Assembly: GCA_977017575.1 (NCBI GenBank)
Contig: CDRNVI010000066.1
Location: 248,001-312,000, forward strand
DNA from: Paramoeba atlantica
Lineage: Eukaryota; Discosea
DNA: 64,000 bases
Reading direction: 5' to 3'
The position numbers were made by a program, and so were the translations under genes. How positions within the stretch are numbered: position 1 is the first letter of the stretch; each line of letters starts with the position of its first letter. Positions 22,073 through 31,881 of this stretch are shown piece after piece. Under the pieces are notes generated by a model. The model was not told the DNA's origin and did not search any database. It worked only from the letters and a program-made list of their open reading frames with translations.

Positions 22073-23631
22073 CAGGGGGGGTCACGAAAAGAGTGGGGGG
22101 TCTAAAATTTGTACCGTGCGAGCTTTTGACCTAATTCCTTCGGTGTTCAACAGATCTCGAAATTTTAAGACTACGTGAGTTATAACTACTTAGGCATATA
22201 AGGTTGAGTGATAATGGTGAGTCGGCAAAAAACAGGTTTTTTTGTTTTTTGCATATTTGGATTTTCTCATTATTTCATTATTGATCCCCCGTTTTTTTCT
22301 CGAAGAAGTTTGATTCGGGACGGGAAGCTCGTCAAAGTATTATTATACGATGCTTTCATATCAGATAATAGATAATCAAGCGCTTTTGGAATTGTAGCTT
22401 GTAGTTCCTTACGGTTTGTGGGGAGGAGAGTAAATTTTATGTGGTGATCCATCATGCTCCACAAATTTTTAATTAAATTTAAATCCGGCGACTTGGCAGG
22501 CCAATCAGGAATGCTGATACCCATGTCTCTGCCGACGCGGCGAGCGTGATTATGGCCCGGAGCGTTATCCATGATCACTGTTGCCGCTGGTTTACGCTTT
22601 AACCAGTTGTAGAAACCATTTCGTTTTGGCATGGCAGAGAGAAACGTTTCGTTAGTGACCGTCTCATTCTCCGCAAACTCATGAAAACAGTGAACCTTGG
22701 GAACCCCCCATTCAAGGCTCACCGCCATCCAAATATGAACCCCCTTTCCTCCGAAATATTTCTCAACATCTTTTGGTACCTCAAGGGGTTCATCTGACCT
22801 TTTGCAAATGTACCAAATATTGCGTGAGTGGTACCCGCATTTAAAAATCTTTTCATCCGTCCACAGAATACGGGCGTATTGAAAAGGGGTGAACCTCTCC
22901 AAACGATTAGCCAACTCCAGGCGGTCGAATTTGTGCTGAGGCGTGAGATGAGGAACTTTCCTCATTTTTCTGCTTATGTACCCGCTCCTTTTCAGTGATC
23001 TTTTCACAGACGAAAGAGAGAATGGGTACTTGGTTTGATCGATCTGGCGGTGAACCCACCTCCAAGATGGACAGCCAATGGGACTACGTTGATTTTCTTC
23101 ATCTACAATATATTCTAACATTATTCGAAACTCTTCATTATCAATCGCATTCTTACGTATGTATTTTATACGTTCTAACCCTCCTGTCTCCCGGTGGCGT
23201 TTAACCCATCGAGAGACAGTTGCTTCACTGCATTTCATAAGAGCAGCAGTGTCCGTAATCGAACGTCCCTGGTTTTGTACCTCATGGACGCAAATTACAC
23301 GTGTTTCATAAGTGATTTGTTGCGTCGAGAGGGTGCGCCTCTGGCGGCGAAGTGTTTTCGGCATAAAAGATGTGTTAGAAAGAGTTAAGTGGTATTGATT
23401 CATAGATTAATGGGCTAAACTGATAAAAAATGATAAAAATCCGATTTTTTGCAGAATTTTCAGGTAAAAAAATCAGTAAAATTTTATCATGACGTCATAT
23501 CAGCTTCAGGGGTGGCAACAATGGTGCCAGTAGTCTTAAAATTTCGAGATCTGTTGAATGCCGAAGGAATTAGGTCAAAAGCTCGCACGGTACAAATTTT
23601 AGACCCCCCACCTTTTTCGTGACCCCCCCTG
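22073..23631 (-). mobile_element. Tc1/mariner-type transposon, 1559 bp, with 102-bp TIRs
   Basis: The left end CAGGGGGGGTCACGAAAA (22073) and right end (inverse, to 23631) are parts of inverted repeats of about 102 bp (22073-22174 and 23530-23631) with few mismatches. TA duplications lie at 22071-22072 and 23632-23633. A single transposase gene fills the centre on the minus strand. The structure is complete and the insertion looks recent. Confidence 0.93.
22270..23403 (-). CDS. Tc1/mariner transposase (full length, altered third catalytic position)
   Basis: ATG 23403, 377 codons, no internal stop. Residues about 25-140 are a paired-like bipartite DNA-binding region (SITDTAALMKCSEATVSRWV, first helix-turn-helix). 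Catalytic motifs: ILWTDEKIF (D183) and VIMDNAPGHN (D279). The third motif, which normally reads PDLNPIENLW with the catalytic Glu, here reads PDLNLIKNLW, so Lys312 occupies the Glu position (AAA instead of GAA). The protein is therefore probably catalytically dead, although the frame and TIRs are intact. The change is a single transition, which fits a young mutation. Confidence 0.88.
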   Translation of the reverse strand: MNQYHLTLSNTSFMPKTLRRQRRTLSTQQITYETRVICVHEVQNQGRSITDTAALMKCSEATVSRWVKRHRETGGLERIKYIRKNAIDNEEFRIMLEYIVDEENQRSPIGCPSWRWVHRQIDQTKYPFSLSSVKRSLKRSGYISRKMRKVPHLTPQHKFDRLELANRLERFTPFQYARILWTDEKIFKCGYHSRNIWYICKRSDEPLEVPKDVEKYFGGKGVHIWMAVSLEWGVPKVHCFHEFAENETVTNETFLSAMPKRNGFYNWLKRKPAATVIMDNAPGHNHARRVGRDMGISIPDWPAKSPDLNLIKNLWSMMDHHIKFTLLPTNRKELQATIPKALDYLLSDMKASYNNTLTSFPSRIKLLREKNGGSIMK

Positions 23632-23891
23632 TATACCTAGTACCCACGCGTACACTACTCTGATATACTACTTCAATGCACACGACACCTGGCCACAGGG
23701 AAACACCAACAACAAAAAAGTGTCAAACATGTGAACAGTTTTTTTGCATATTGTAGTTCAAGAAATGTCTTTAAACAACAATGCATATGCTATGCGACGT
23801 AATTACTGGTCTGTTCTACGCACTATGTCATTTTATTTGTTCTTTAGACTGCTGTTTAACATTATTTTATTCCTCCGAGAAATTCTAATTG

Positions 23892-24150
23892 ATGAGAGGA
23901 CGACCGCCCGTCGCAAACATACCAGTACGCATTCCGAGGCCTCCCCATCGGTCTTCCGCAATCCCTGAAAACCAAACTAATATAATTTCTTCCACCTCGC
24001 AAAGGAATGGACCCTCTTCTATGAACTCTCCTGGCAGCCGGAGCTCCCACGATGACATCCTATCTCAACATGCCAGTCATACCCCGGAGCCTGTACAAGA
24101 TACGGTCGATAGCACAGTGTGTCGGAGCTCTCGGATCAAAAGAGATCAAC
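23892..24150 (+). pseudogene. Unidentified coding fragment interrupted by a LINE
   Basis: Open frame from ATG 23892, rich in Ser/Pro/Arg (MRGRPPVANIPVRIPRPPHR ... CRSSRIKRDQ). It runs straight into the SL relic and 5' end of REL LINE copy 1 at 24151. The composition resembles a retroelement linker region, but no domain is recognisable. Confidence 0.35.
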
Positions 24151-24166
24151 TTTCTGTACCTTGTTG
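24151..24166 (+). other. Spliced-leader relic at LINE copy 1 5' end
   Basis: TTTCTGTACCTTGTTG, the terminal 16 nt of the inferred SL, follows ...AGATCAAC of the interrupted coding fragment and precedes the LINE leader. ATG is 26 nt downstream. Confidence 0.8.
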
Positions 24167-24192
24167 TTGTTTTTATTTTTATTTTTACTCGT

Positions 24193-25566
24193 ATGAACAC
24201 GCAAAACGCCGAACAAATTATGAAGAGGGGATCAACGCTCGATAAGCCAAAGAAAACCCCCCGTGTGAGAGTTATTATGAGTGCAAAGGAATTATCGCCG
24301 AACTGGGCCGACCACGAGGTACATAGCAACTACCGACGGCCAAGGATAAAATTTTCTGATGCAAGGCCGACCTCACAAGAGTCCGAGAATGATTCCGATG
24401 AGGAGAGAGATTCATCCAAACATCCTGAAGATTGCGAAGGCGCCTCCGATGATACCACAGGCGAAGAATCTGATGTGATGTCGGTGGATGAGGAAGTGAC
24501 GTCGATGGATGGGGAAGTGGGGCAACGCAAAAACGAAGAATTTCCGAAGGCTCCAGATCACATCAACACCATTATCCATGAATGGGGCAAAGGAACGACG
24601 TGCGAACTGAGATGGGGATTCAAAAAAGAGCAGAAATATGCCTCAAAAGGAGTAGTGGTGAAGAGGACTGTCCGAAAAGGTATTGTAAAGCTGAAGGTGG
24701 AATACAAGCCAAGCGACGGAGACAATGGACCCTCTGGTTTTATCTACCTTCCTCCATCTGCAAAAGTGAAAATTTGGTCCATTAAGGCACTGTGTCTAAA
24801 TAAAGTAAAAAACGTCGATGTGTCAATGGAAAACACTGGAAATTCAGAGAACAAGGAGGAGCGAGGCATTGAGGGAACATCTGATTTGGAACCGCTGCCA
24901 AAGATGGCACAAATTGATCCAACGTTTGCCGTCCATGTAATCGCGATTTTTCGTTCCATTATTAAAGCGTACCCGAAGGCTCAGACAGAAGCAGAAAGAA
25001 CTGTTATCTGGCACAAACTCCTCGATACACCACGGGACTCTTTGGCCACAATCCGTCTAAACTACCTACGTCGCCAGAGCTCCGTACAGCGTCGAGGGAG
25101 ACGTGAGTGGGAAACTATCGATACGAACATTACCGAGGAAGAACGACTTGTACAAGAAGTAGACAAACGATCAATTCGAAATGCATTGCAAGCAGCAAAG
25201 GCAGGAAATCTTGGAAAAGCTACCCGCATACTCGACAATGTTTACAAGGACTCTGCTCTTCCACTCTGGGAAAAGGTTGACAAACTTCGAGATCTACACC
25301 CCAAAGGCCCTACACCTCAAACTTCTGATCGAGACTTCCCGCGAATTGCGATATTGGAACCTTCTGAACTTCGTCTAGCGACTGAAAAATTGTCAAAAGG
25401 TGCAGCTCCTGGCCCGACAGGTCTGAGTGAAAGCATGATGCGAATTTTAGTGGAGGACGAAGAATCCTGCCTTTCACTCTGCCACATGCTGAGAGACGTC
25501 ATAAATGGGGAAGTTGCGAAAAGTGTCCGAGTAAGATTAACACGATGCAGAATGATAGCCCTTGCA
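24193..25566 (+). pseudogene. REL LINE copy 1 ORF: N-terminal domain and start of RT
   Basis: ATG 24193. An acidic Ser/Asp/Glu-rich stretch (about residues 45-110) leads to a conserved domain around WGKGTTCELRWGF and GPSGFIYLPPSAKVKIWSIK, shared by all full copies here and of unknown function. PTFAVHVIAIFRSIIKAYPK and the RT entry motif KGAAPGPTGLSESMMRILVE follow. Near 25566 about five bases are missing relative to other copies (ALAK then QNNGIRP), so the frame changes. Confidence 0.8.
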
Positions 25567-26185
25567 AAACAATGGAATACGACCGGTTGCAATGGGGGAA
25601 ACGCTGCTAAAAATTTGCGGTTGTATCCTCCTTGAGCGCCATGCGAACTCCTTGTCAGACATATTCCAACCGATCCAAAGAGGCATATTACAAAAGAATG
25701 CATGTGAGTCCATTGTACATGAACTTTTGGAAGAGCATGAAGCTAGAGCCACAATTTTGACGATTGATTTCAAGAATGCATACAATACGCCACAACGTAC
25801 GGCAATAGAAGAAGCGCTCCTTCAATACCCGGTATTCAAACACTTTATGCGAATGTTCTATTTTGAATATGGTCAACCATCGGAACTTTAATTTTTCGCC
25901 AACGACTCATTACATTCCGTGATCGAAAGCTCGTCTGGGGTCCGTCAAGGATCAGCACTCTCTTCGGTTTATTTTTGCGCACTGCTACAAGGTCCTTTGA
26001 AAGAAATTGCGAAGCTCTATCCAGAGGTTACTATCAGAGCCTACCAGGACGATGTGACGATGAGCTCCAAAAATGAGTCGTCTTTGGAAGTTGCGTTCCT
26101 TCACCTCAAAGAACTAGCAAGTGGTCTGAATCTTGAAATTAATTCCCGTAAATGCGAAGTATTCCAAGGCAACAGTTCAAGGTAG
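25562..26185 (+). pseudogene. REL LINE copy 1 ORF: RT core
   Basis: Continues the RT in the shifted frame: NNGIRPVAMGETLLK, ILTIDFKNAYNTPQR (first Asp region), SGVRQGSALSSVYF and the catalytic AYQDDVTMSSKN (Asp-Asp). An in-frame stop interrupts it at 25889-25891, where other copies read ELLFFAN. The last part stops where the reverse-oriented insertion begins. Confidence 0.8.
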
Positions 26186-26186
26186 A

Positions 26187-26489
26187 CTATCATATGCTTT
26201 CATAATGTCTATATACGCAATATAGAGTGGTGTCCGATTTCTTTTTTAAGATTATTTTTGTTTTGCTTTCAGAACTAATAGCCCTTTCTTTTCTAAAGTC
26301 GCACCAACACTATCTCCAACGATGCTTCTCAGTGTCTCGTATGTTACCTCTCTTTTCTTATCTATTTACATCAGCTCCCCAAAAATGACCCAATTTTCTC
26401 AAGTCACTCCTTTAAAGGAGAAACCCAATCCGCTGCGGGTAAATGATGCCGCAGCTGTGTATAAATCGTATTATATTATATTATAAATC
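26187..26489 (-). mobile_element. 5'-truncated REL LINE 3' end, inserted in reverse
   Basis: About 26276-26475 is the reverse complement of the 3' coding end and UTR at 60260-60470 (the C terminus ...LRHHLPAADWVSPLKE and its UTR). AGTTCAA flanks the insert at about 26174-26180 and 26490-26496. The inserted copy's 5' junction shows slippage-like TATAATATAATATAATACG repeats. It interrupts copy 1 between FQGNSS and RGMDLKELGVED. Confidence 0.75.
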
Positions 26490-27523
26490 GTAGTTCAACG
26501 AATAATCGAGGGATGGATCTCAAGGAACTTGGGGTGGAAGACTGTGTGGATTCCATCAAGGTCCTAGGAGCATACATCGGGCATAATAAAGCCGTTGAAC
26601 GAAAGCTCTTGGAGAAGTTAGGGAAACATAAATGTTTATTTCGAAGACTTCGCGCTATGGGTCCCAGCAACTTGTCACTAGCGATTCTCAAGCGATGTAC
26701 CATACCCCGTCATGATTACCACCTTCGAGTCCACAAACCTGGAGCTTCGTTTCTTCTTGCCCAGGTGTTTGACGAGGAAATCCATGAGATCTTAAAGAAA
26801 TGGTGTGGTGCAGATAGTGAAGCACTTAAACTCTCTGCCCTCCCATGTAAAATGGGAGGTCTAGGAATCACCTCAACCGTTCTAAAGCAACGCTACTTTT
26901 TCGTCCCTAAAATCTATTGATGAGCGATCAAAACCCATTAATGCTCCGGTAGATAAGGGAGGCAAGAAACAAGCCGACAGCACACGAACGAATTCACAAG
27001 CTGCACGCATTCAGCTAAGAAAGAGCATGAAGAATGAACACGAGAAGACAGCAGCAGAATTGAATGCAATACCGAGATTCCAAAATATCATAAAGCGAAC
27101 GAAGGAGGCGAACAATCACTTAGATTCAACGTGCAACTACGTAAATCCATATCTTTTTCGTTACACTCTAATGATGCGCCTAGGAATTGCTCTAAGTAAT
27201 GTGTCAGGCGAGATTACATGCCCTGGATGTGGAACAATCGAAACATCAAGCAAAATCATTCCTCACGTAGCGGGATGTTCACGATGTGCTGGCATGAATT
27301 GCACGAGAAAACATTCTCATTTGGTACGCTATATTGCCGAAATGTGTTCCAAAGCTGGTCTTCCATGTGCGATCGAACCTCGTATTCATGCGTCCTTTTT
27401 TTGCACCAAATGCAAGTGCTCAATTTCCCCAGAAGAGGCGGAATACCATCCTTGCCGAGCGCGTCGAATTAGATCTGGCCCAGACCTAGCGATTATGTGG
27501 CCAGATGTTGGAGAAATTTCTGT
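26490..27523 (+). pseudogene. REL LINE copy 1 ORF: thumb, finger and start of endonuclease
   Basis: MDLKELGVEDCVDSIKVLGAY...RCTIPRHDYHLRVHKPGAS is the post-RT region. A frameshift lies near 26905 (after QRYFF). Downstream, ITCPGCGTIETSSKIIPHVAGCSRCAGMN and FFCTKCKCSISPEEAEYHPC provide two zinc-finger clusters, and RSGPDLAIMWPDVGEI starts the PD...D endonuclease motif. It breaks off at GEI, where an SL-bearing insertion starts. Confidence 0.8.
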
Positions 27524-28195
27524 ACCTTGTTGACTTTTTCTTTACTACTACTTTAAACTCTTTTATGTCAGTTCCTTCCTCGCGGGCGGCGCAACGTACG
27601 CCGTCGGAGAATCGGCAGACCACTGCAACTGTTAGGAGCACTGGCGTACAGGAGAACAACTTGAACTTCACCGAAGAAGCGAATAGACATGAGATTGGTT
27701 CATGGGACCAGTTCAAAGCCAACGACAAACTCATTAAAGCAACCAGCAACTACGACGAACTCAAGTACACGACCTCCATTCCACAACATATACCCCAGCA
27801 CTGGGCAGAGAAATCAGAGAAAGCCGCTCTCAGCATCGAGAAAAATCCAATCGCAGATACCGGCCAACACAAAGAGTACGGCGAAGAGGCTACTTTCGCG
27901 AGTGTTCAAAGAAACAAAAGCTCAGATCAAGCTCTATCAGACCCCTCCGCATTTAAAATAAAGATCAGAAAAGAAAATACCACACATAAAAACAAAATCC
28001 GCCGCCAAATGGCGGGGGCCGGTGGGTGGGTAACTCGTAGTACTTAGCAAAACTTGAAGACTACTATCAAAATATATAAAATATTTATTTCCATGTATCA
28101 CTATAGAAACTATTCATAAATAAAACGTACAATGCCCGTCGGCCAATTTTCATCACTATAAAGCCCCTCCTAAATTTTCTTCCGTGAACTTCTAA
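27517..28195. mobile_element. SL-headed LINE 5' piece joined to a DIRS terminal repeat
   Basis: TTTCTGTACCTTGTTG at 27517-27532, then a T-rich leader and an ORF from ATG 27565 to 28047 (160 codons; NNLNFTEEANRHEIGSWDQF..., FKIKIRKEN). This resembles the N terminus of another REL LINE subfamily. At about 28029 it switches to a DIRS A-type terminal repeat on the minus strand (28029-28195, the inverse of 52441-52601). After that, LINE copy 1 coding resumes. The insert is therefore composite. Confidence 0.7.
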
Positions 28196-28529
28196 CGTTA
28201 CCGTGGTACATACGTGCTGCAGCAGCTATGCAAAGCAGAGCAGCAATGCCCTGCTGCAGAGTGCGGAAGAGCGGAAGATAGCAAAATATGTCAAAGAAAA
28301 AGGTCTTGATCCAGAATGCTTTCGCTGCATAGCTGTGACAGATTGTGGAGTACTACATGAAGAGACAAAAGTTTTGCTGAAAACATTGGCGAAAAGAAAT
28401 GATGTTGATTACAAGATTGTACGAGAAGCTTTTCAACTTGAACTGGAAAAATATTCAGCCTATGCAGTCGTCTCTCAATTGCGCCAATATATAGAAACCG
28501 AGAAATGGGTAGGAGGACTCCGTCTTTAA
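28196..28529 (+). pseudogene. REL LINE copy 1 ORF: endonuclease C terminus
   Basis: Resumes at TVVHTCCSSYAKQSSNALLQ, the lysine-bearing part of the PD-(D/E)xK motif (ERKIAKYVKEKG), then FRCIAVTDCGVLHEETKVLL and the conserved tail AFQLELEKYSAYAVVSQLRQ...WVGGLRL, ending TAA. The tail is over 80% similar to copy 4. Confidence 0.8.
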
Positions 28530-28559
28530 ACACTCCTCTGAATATTACATTTTCGCTGC

Positions 28560-28835
28560 TTTTAACATTTCGTTAATAATGTTTCGTTGCTTTCAGCCTT
28601 TGGTGATTAATAATGTTTCGTTGCTTTCAGCCTTTGGTGATTACTGTTTCGCTGCTTGGTTAGGTTTCAGCCTTTGGTTATTTTTGTTTTGCTGCTTGGT
28701 GATTATTGTTCCGCAGCTTTCAGCTCTTGGTTGTTACTGTTTCGCTGCTTTGGGTTATCACCGTTTCGCTGCTTTGAGTCGTCACTTTTTCGCTGCTTTC
28801 AGCATTCGGCTATTACTATTTTGCTTTTTTGAGTA
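28560..28835 (+). repeat. Degenerate tandem repeat in LINE copy 1 3' UTR
   Basis: Roughly 30-45 bp units containing GTTTCGCTGCTTTCAGCC and TTTGGTGATTA recur about eight times after the stop codon. Tandem repeats in 3' UTRs are common in LINEs and may help RT recognition. Confidence 0.75.
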
Positions 28836-28849
28836 ACATGTGAATAAAT

Positions 28850-29105
28850 AAAGGAACGGAAAACACGTGAAACTATTATTTTGAGTGAATATAATATGTA
28901 ACGTAGCATGGGCCATTAAATATCTAAAGTATATCTCACGGATTTGATGGTGAAAACAAAATAATGCTTAATATCTTGTAACTCGTATAATGAAGCCTTG
29001 GGCTTCCAACAATTCTACGTCACTAGCTGGTAAAAATGATAGTTTACGGTAAGAAATTCAGGCGAGAGCTTATTACGTATAGTTTTAAAAAAAAAATCAA
29101 CTCGA
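28850..29105. other. Junction region with DIRS scraps
   Basis: About 28985-29033 copies part of the DIRS RT region at 15715-15770. It is followed directly by AGTTTACGGTAAGAAATTCAGG, a DIRS A-repeat start. No gene. Confidence 0.6.
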
Positions 29106-30635
29106 TTGACAGAGTTACCGCCGAAGAAAAGCAGAACTCGGTCAAAATCCAAAGTACTTTCAGATGCAGTGGCTCAACGCATTGTAGGGCCCAGCCAGCT
29201 CAGCGTCTCAATTCTCCAGGAATCCCCGCTGAACACTGCACTTAAGAAGGATCGGCGTTCAGGAAACGTGGAGGATCCGCTGAAGTACGGAGACCTATCG
29301 AACTTTTTCTACTATGAGTTATCCTCTTTCAAGCCAAATGGGAGTTTGCCTTCAAAGCTGTGCATTAAGGAAATGGAGCATAGACAAGGGTCGGCGTCCT
29401 TCTTCCGCAAAGACTCCGAAAATCAAAGACGACATGCGGTGTGTCGCTCGTGTGGCATTACCCTTCACAGTAGGTATAAGCAAACATACTATACCCACAA
29501 AAATGAATCTTGTATATATGTATATAAAAATGAATCTTGCAAAGCACTGAAGAAACAACAACAAGGAGGCGCCCATGAATCGCCAAAAACGAACCTCACG
29601 GCTCAAACTTTTCTTTCGAAAGCATTGCCATGCCTCGGAGCACAGACGAATTTATCGACCGAGGGCCCTCTCAAGTTCGTAAGTGCATACGAAGGAGCAC
29701 GCCCTGACATTTCCCCGGACCAAATTATTTCGAAGCTACCGTGCGCCAAAAAATTCCACCTCTCCGAGAAAGGCCTGGCTACCGAAATATGGGAGCTAGT
29801 CCACAAGACGGTTTCTGAAAGCGCCTTCTTTGGTATAGCTGTGGACGGAGGGATCGACAACGTGAAGCATCAAAACATATTAGTCAGTGTTTTGTACGCA
29901 GGAGCCAATTCGTTTGTTCTGCCCCCGATCTATCACAAACGTTACAAAGCGTTTAAAGGGATTGAGATGGCGAAGTCTATCGTTAGTATGCTTCGCAGCG
30001 GGCTAGGTGACGGAGTTCAAAAGCTTCGTTACTTCATGGTCGATGGGTGCGGCGTGAATCACGTTGCACGACAGGCCACTGAGCGTGAACTTCGTGATAT
30101 TTATGATCGAATATCTCCTGTTGGGATTGAGGATGTCACCAACGTGTGTAATGGGATTCGCATGGCTGTACCATGCGTGAAAGAATGATCGTGCTTCGGA
30201 CACATTTTCAACCTGATTGCAAGAGATACTATGGTACCGTATCAACCATTACCCGTTATGTGTCTCAGAGATGCCTTTGCGCATATTTTCTGTTCAGGAG
30301 GAAAACCGAGTGCAAAGAAAAGGAAGTATATGGGACGTGCGATCGAAGAAATCTTGTGCTCCGTGGACGAAGAAACCCGTGATGCTGTGCAACTGCTCTC
30401 TCAATGGTACCAAATTCTGGGGGATATCAATGTGCCCGATGAATTCCGTTCATCTCATGTCAATGATCTTTGCAGTTTATTTTTTTTATTTCTCTTCAGA
30501 CCGCAAACATCTGCCAATGCGTTCAGGAGATGCTTGGTATTCTTATGACAGGCCCCTCCTGAAAGAATCGGTAAACACTGAAACTGATGCGGAGGAATTA
30601 AGTCCAAAGCGACGTATTTCTTAACCTTTTTTTAT
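29106..30635 (+). pseudogene. hAT-like transposase (DUF659 type), broken
   Basis: The frame opens without an ATG (TTG at 29106). RRHAVCRSCGITLHSRYKQT with a later NESC suggests a BED-like finger. GIAVDGGIDNVKHQNILVSV and LRYFMVDGCGVNHVARQATE match the two aspartate strands of DUF659/hAT catalytic domains. An in-frame TGA at 30186-30188 interrupts just before SCFGHIFNLIARDT, the conserved C-x2-H segment, and the same frame then continues to 30548. The C-terminal dimerisation domain is not recognised. No TIR/TSD pair was found. Confidence 0.6.
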
Positions 30636-30770
30636 CTTGAGAGAAATCCCTTGAATCAATAAAAACCTACATATAACAATCAACACAGAGAATCGGCGCT
30701 ACCCCCACATATTTGGGGGTTAAAAAAAAATTAGCCTACGCGTCTATGTAAGCTATTAACGGTTACGCTA

Positions 30771-31274
30771 TCAATTTGGAACGGCCTTCGCTATCTGAGA
30801 CGAAAGTATAGTCCCATTTGACTGTTGTAGTTTTATTTTGAAATCCTGTACAACCTCCTCACGCTCACGACCAGAAACGTTGGCCAGGCATTTTAACACG
30901 GTCAAGAGACTTCCATCCAAGGCTCCCCCTGCTAACATTGGCAGGCATATAAAATTTTCGCTCAGGATTAGCCCGGAACTCACGTAAGTTTCAATCTTTC
31001 GTTTTCGTGCGTCCTCCATTAGTTTGGAGCCTTTCTTGCCTAAATTTGTCTTAGACAGCTCATTTACCACTGTTATGTCGTAGTAAATTTCACCTGATGG
31101 CCAATAGATTACCAGGTCTGGTCCACTTCTGTGAAAGGAACCGTACCCACATTTTTTTTGATGCTCGTCTCTCTGTTTGTCGCTGACAGATTCTCCGCAC
31201 TTTAAGCACTGGTAGGATGTGAACTTTGCAGCGCTCTTGAAATTACTAAAAATGTATGTGTAGAGCCTGTGCAA
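30771..31274 (-). pseudogene. REL LINE endonuclease fragment, divergent subfamily
   Basis: 167 codons: CLKCGESVSDKQRDEHQKKC (finger), RSGPDLVIYWPSGEIYYDIT (PD...D), KGSKLMEDARKRKIETYV (Lys) and the tail QDFKIKLQQSNGTILSSQIA. Clearly homologous to the other REL tails here but with a distinct C terminus, shared with the fragment at 61500-61865. It is 5'-truncated. Confidence 0.75.
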
Positions 31275-31670
31275 TCTCTTCTTGTGACGTTACGCGGGAA
31301 TGGTACCTTTGAGGAAAAGCACTTTGAACTTGAATTCGATCAGGAACACATTTTGTGTCATGACGACTCCGTACCTGAAACATTCAACCCACAGGCATCA
31401 ACTTCACCAAACAGATGTGAAAACAACGACACGGTCTTGAACTGCGACACAATAGAGCTAATAAAAACTATCAACCCTACAACAGATTTTCCGATCCCAA
31501 GTCACGAAATATGGAATATTTCTCGATGTGATTTTTTTTAAACATAAACATAAACATAACCATAACCCTCTTGGTAACACAAGTTTACAATATGCGCCAA
31601 TTAGACTCGGCAACTATGTTAATCTCTGATCCTCAGTGTTGACGATGGTGGCTAAAATAGTTTCTCTTCC
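31275..31670. other. Unassigned region
   Basis: A plus-strand ORF (31269-31541, 90 codons) has no recognised domain and overlaps the truncated LINE start. A CATAAACATAAACATAACC run lies near 31543. Nothing further recognised. Confidence 0.35.
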
Positions 31671-31727
31671 TCAGGACCAGATATCGTCATATACTGGAAT
31701 ACGGGAGCTGTTTTCTACGACTTAACT
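31671..31727 (+). pseudogene. Short REL endonuclease fragment
   Basis: SGPDIVIYWNTGAVFYDLT, the PD...D core of the REL endonuclease, is cut off after YDLT, where a T-rich leader and a new N-terminal ORF begin. Confidence 0.7.
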
Positions 31728-31773
31728 TTTTTTTTTTTATTAATTTGTTCTTTGTTACCCGGGTCGCGATCCC

Positions 31774-31881
31774 ATGCCCACATCCGTTGAAGAGCAAAAT
31801 CCGACCTTCGAGGAGGAGGCGTCGTCTCACACACTTGGGTCCTGGGATCAATTTGCAGCAAACAAATCTTTGTGTCTATAG
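31774..31881 (+). pseudogene. REL LINE N-terminal fragment
   Basis: MPTSVEEQNPTFEEEASSHT then LGSWDQFAANKSL is clearly similar to the ORF at 27565 (NNLNFTEEANRHEIGSWDQF). It lies behind a T-rich leader and, like that one, directly abuts a REL domain cut at the same place. It stops after about 35 codons. Confidence 0.65.

Larger units (their letters stand above)
19312..23748. mobile_element. 4.4-kb segment bounded by 117-bp inverted repeats with TA flanks
   Basis: The left repeat starts TGCAAAAAAACTGTTCAC at 19312 and runs to about 19428. Its exact inverse runs from 23632 to 23748. Both outer ends abut TA (19310-19311 and 23749-23750). Inside lie a disrupted amino-acid transporter gene and a Tc1-like element whose right end abuts the right repeat. 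A third copy of the first 24 bp lies at 21981-22004 in left-end orientation. One reading is a composite TA-target transposon that captured a gene. The other is two copies of a small MITE, one at 19312 and one at 21981-23748 split by the Tc1 element. The TA flanks favour the first. Confidence 0.65.
24151..28850 (+). mobile_element. REL-endonuclease LINE, copy 1 (degraded, two nested insertions)
   Basis: Begins with an SL relic (24151-24166) and a T-rich leader, then a single long ORF in pieces: N-terminal domain, reverse transcriptase, CCHC-like fingers, and a PD-(D/E)xK restriction-like endonuclease ending at TAA 28527-28529. The 3' UTR contains a degenerate repeat. Nested insertions are at about 26187-26489 and 27517-28195. 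The architecture (one ORF, RT then REL) is that of CRE/SLACS/R2-grade LINEs, which in trypanosomatids target spliced-leader genes. Confidence 0.85.

Noticed and set aside
26187-26280. Spliceosomal intron (GTAGAC...TTTTGCTTTCAG) in LINE copy 1
   Set aside because: The apparent borders arise from a reverse-oriented LINE 3' end with flanking AGTTCAA duplications.
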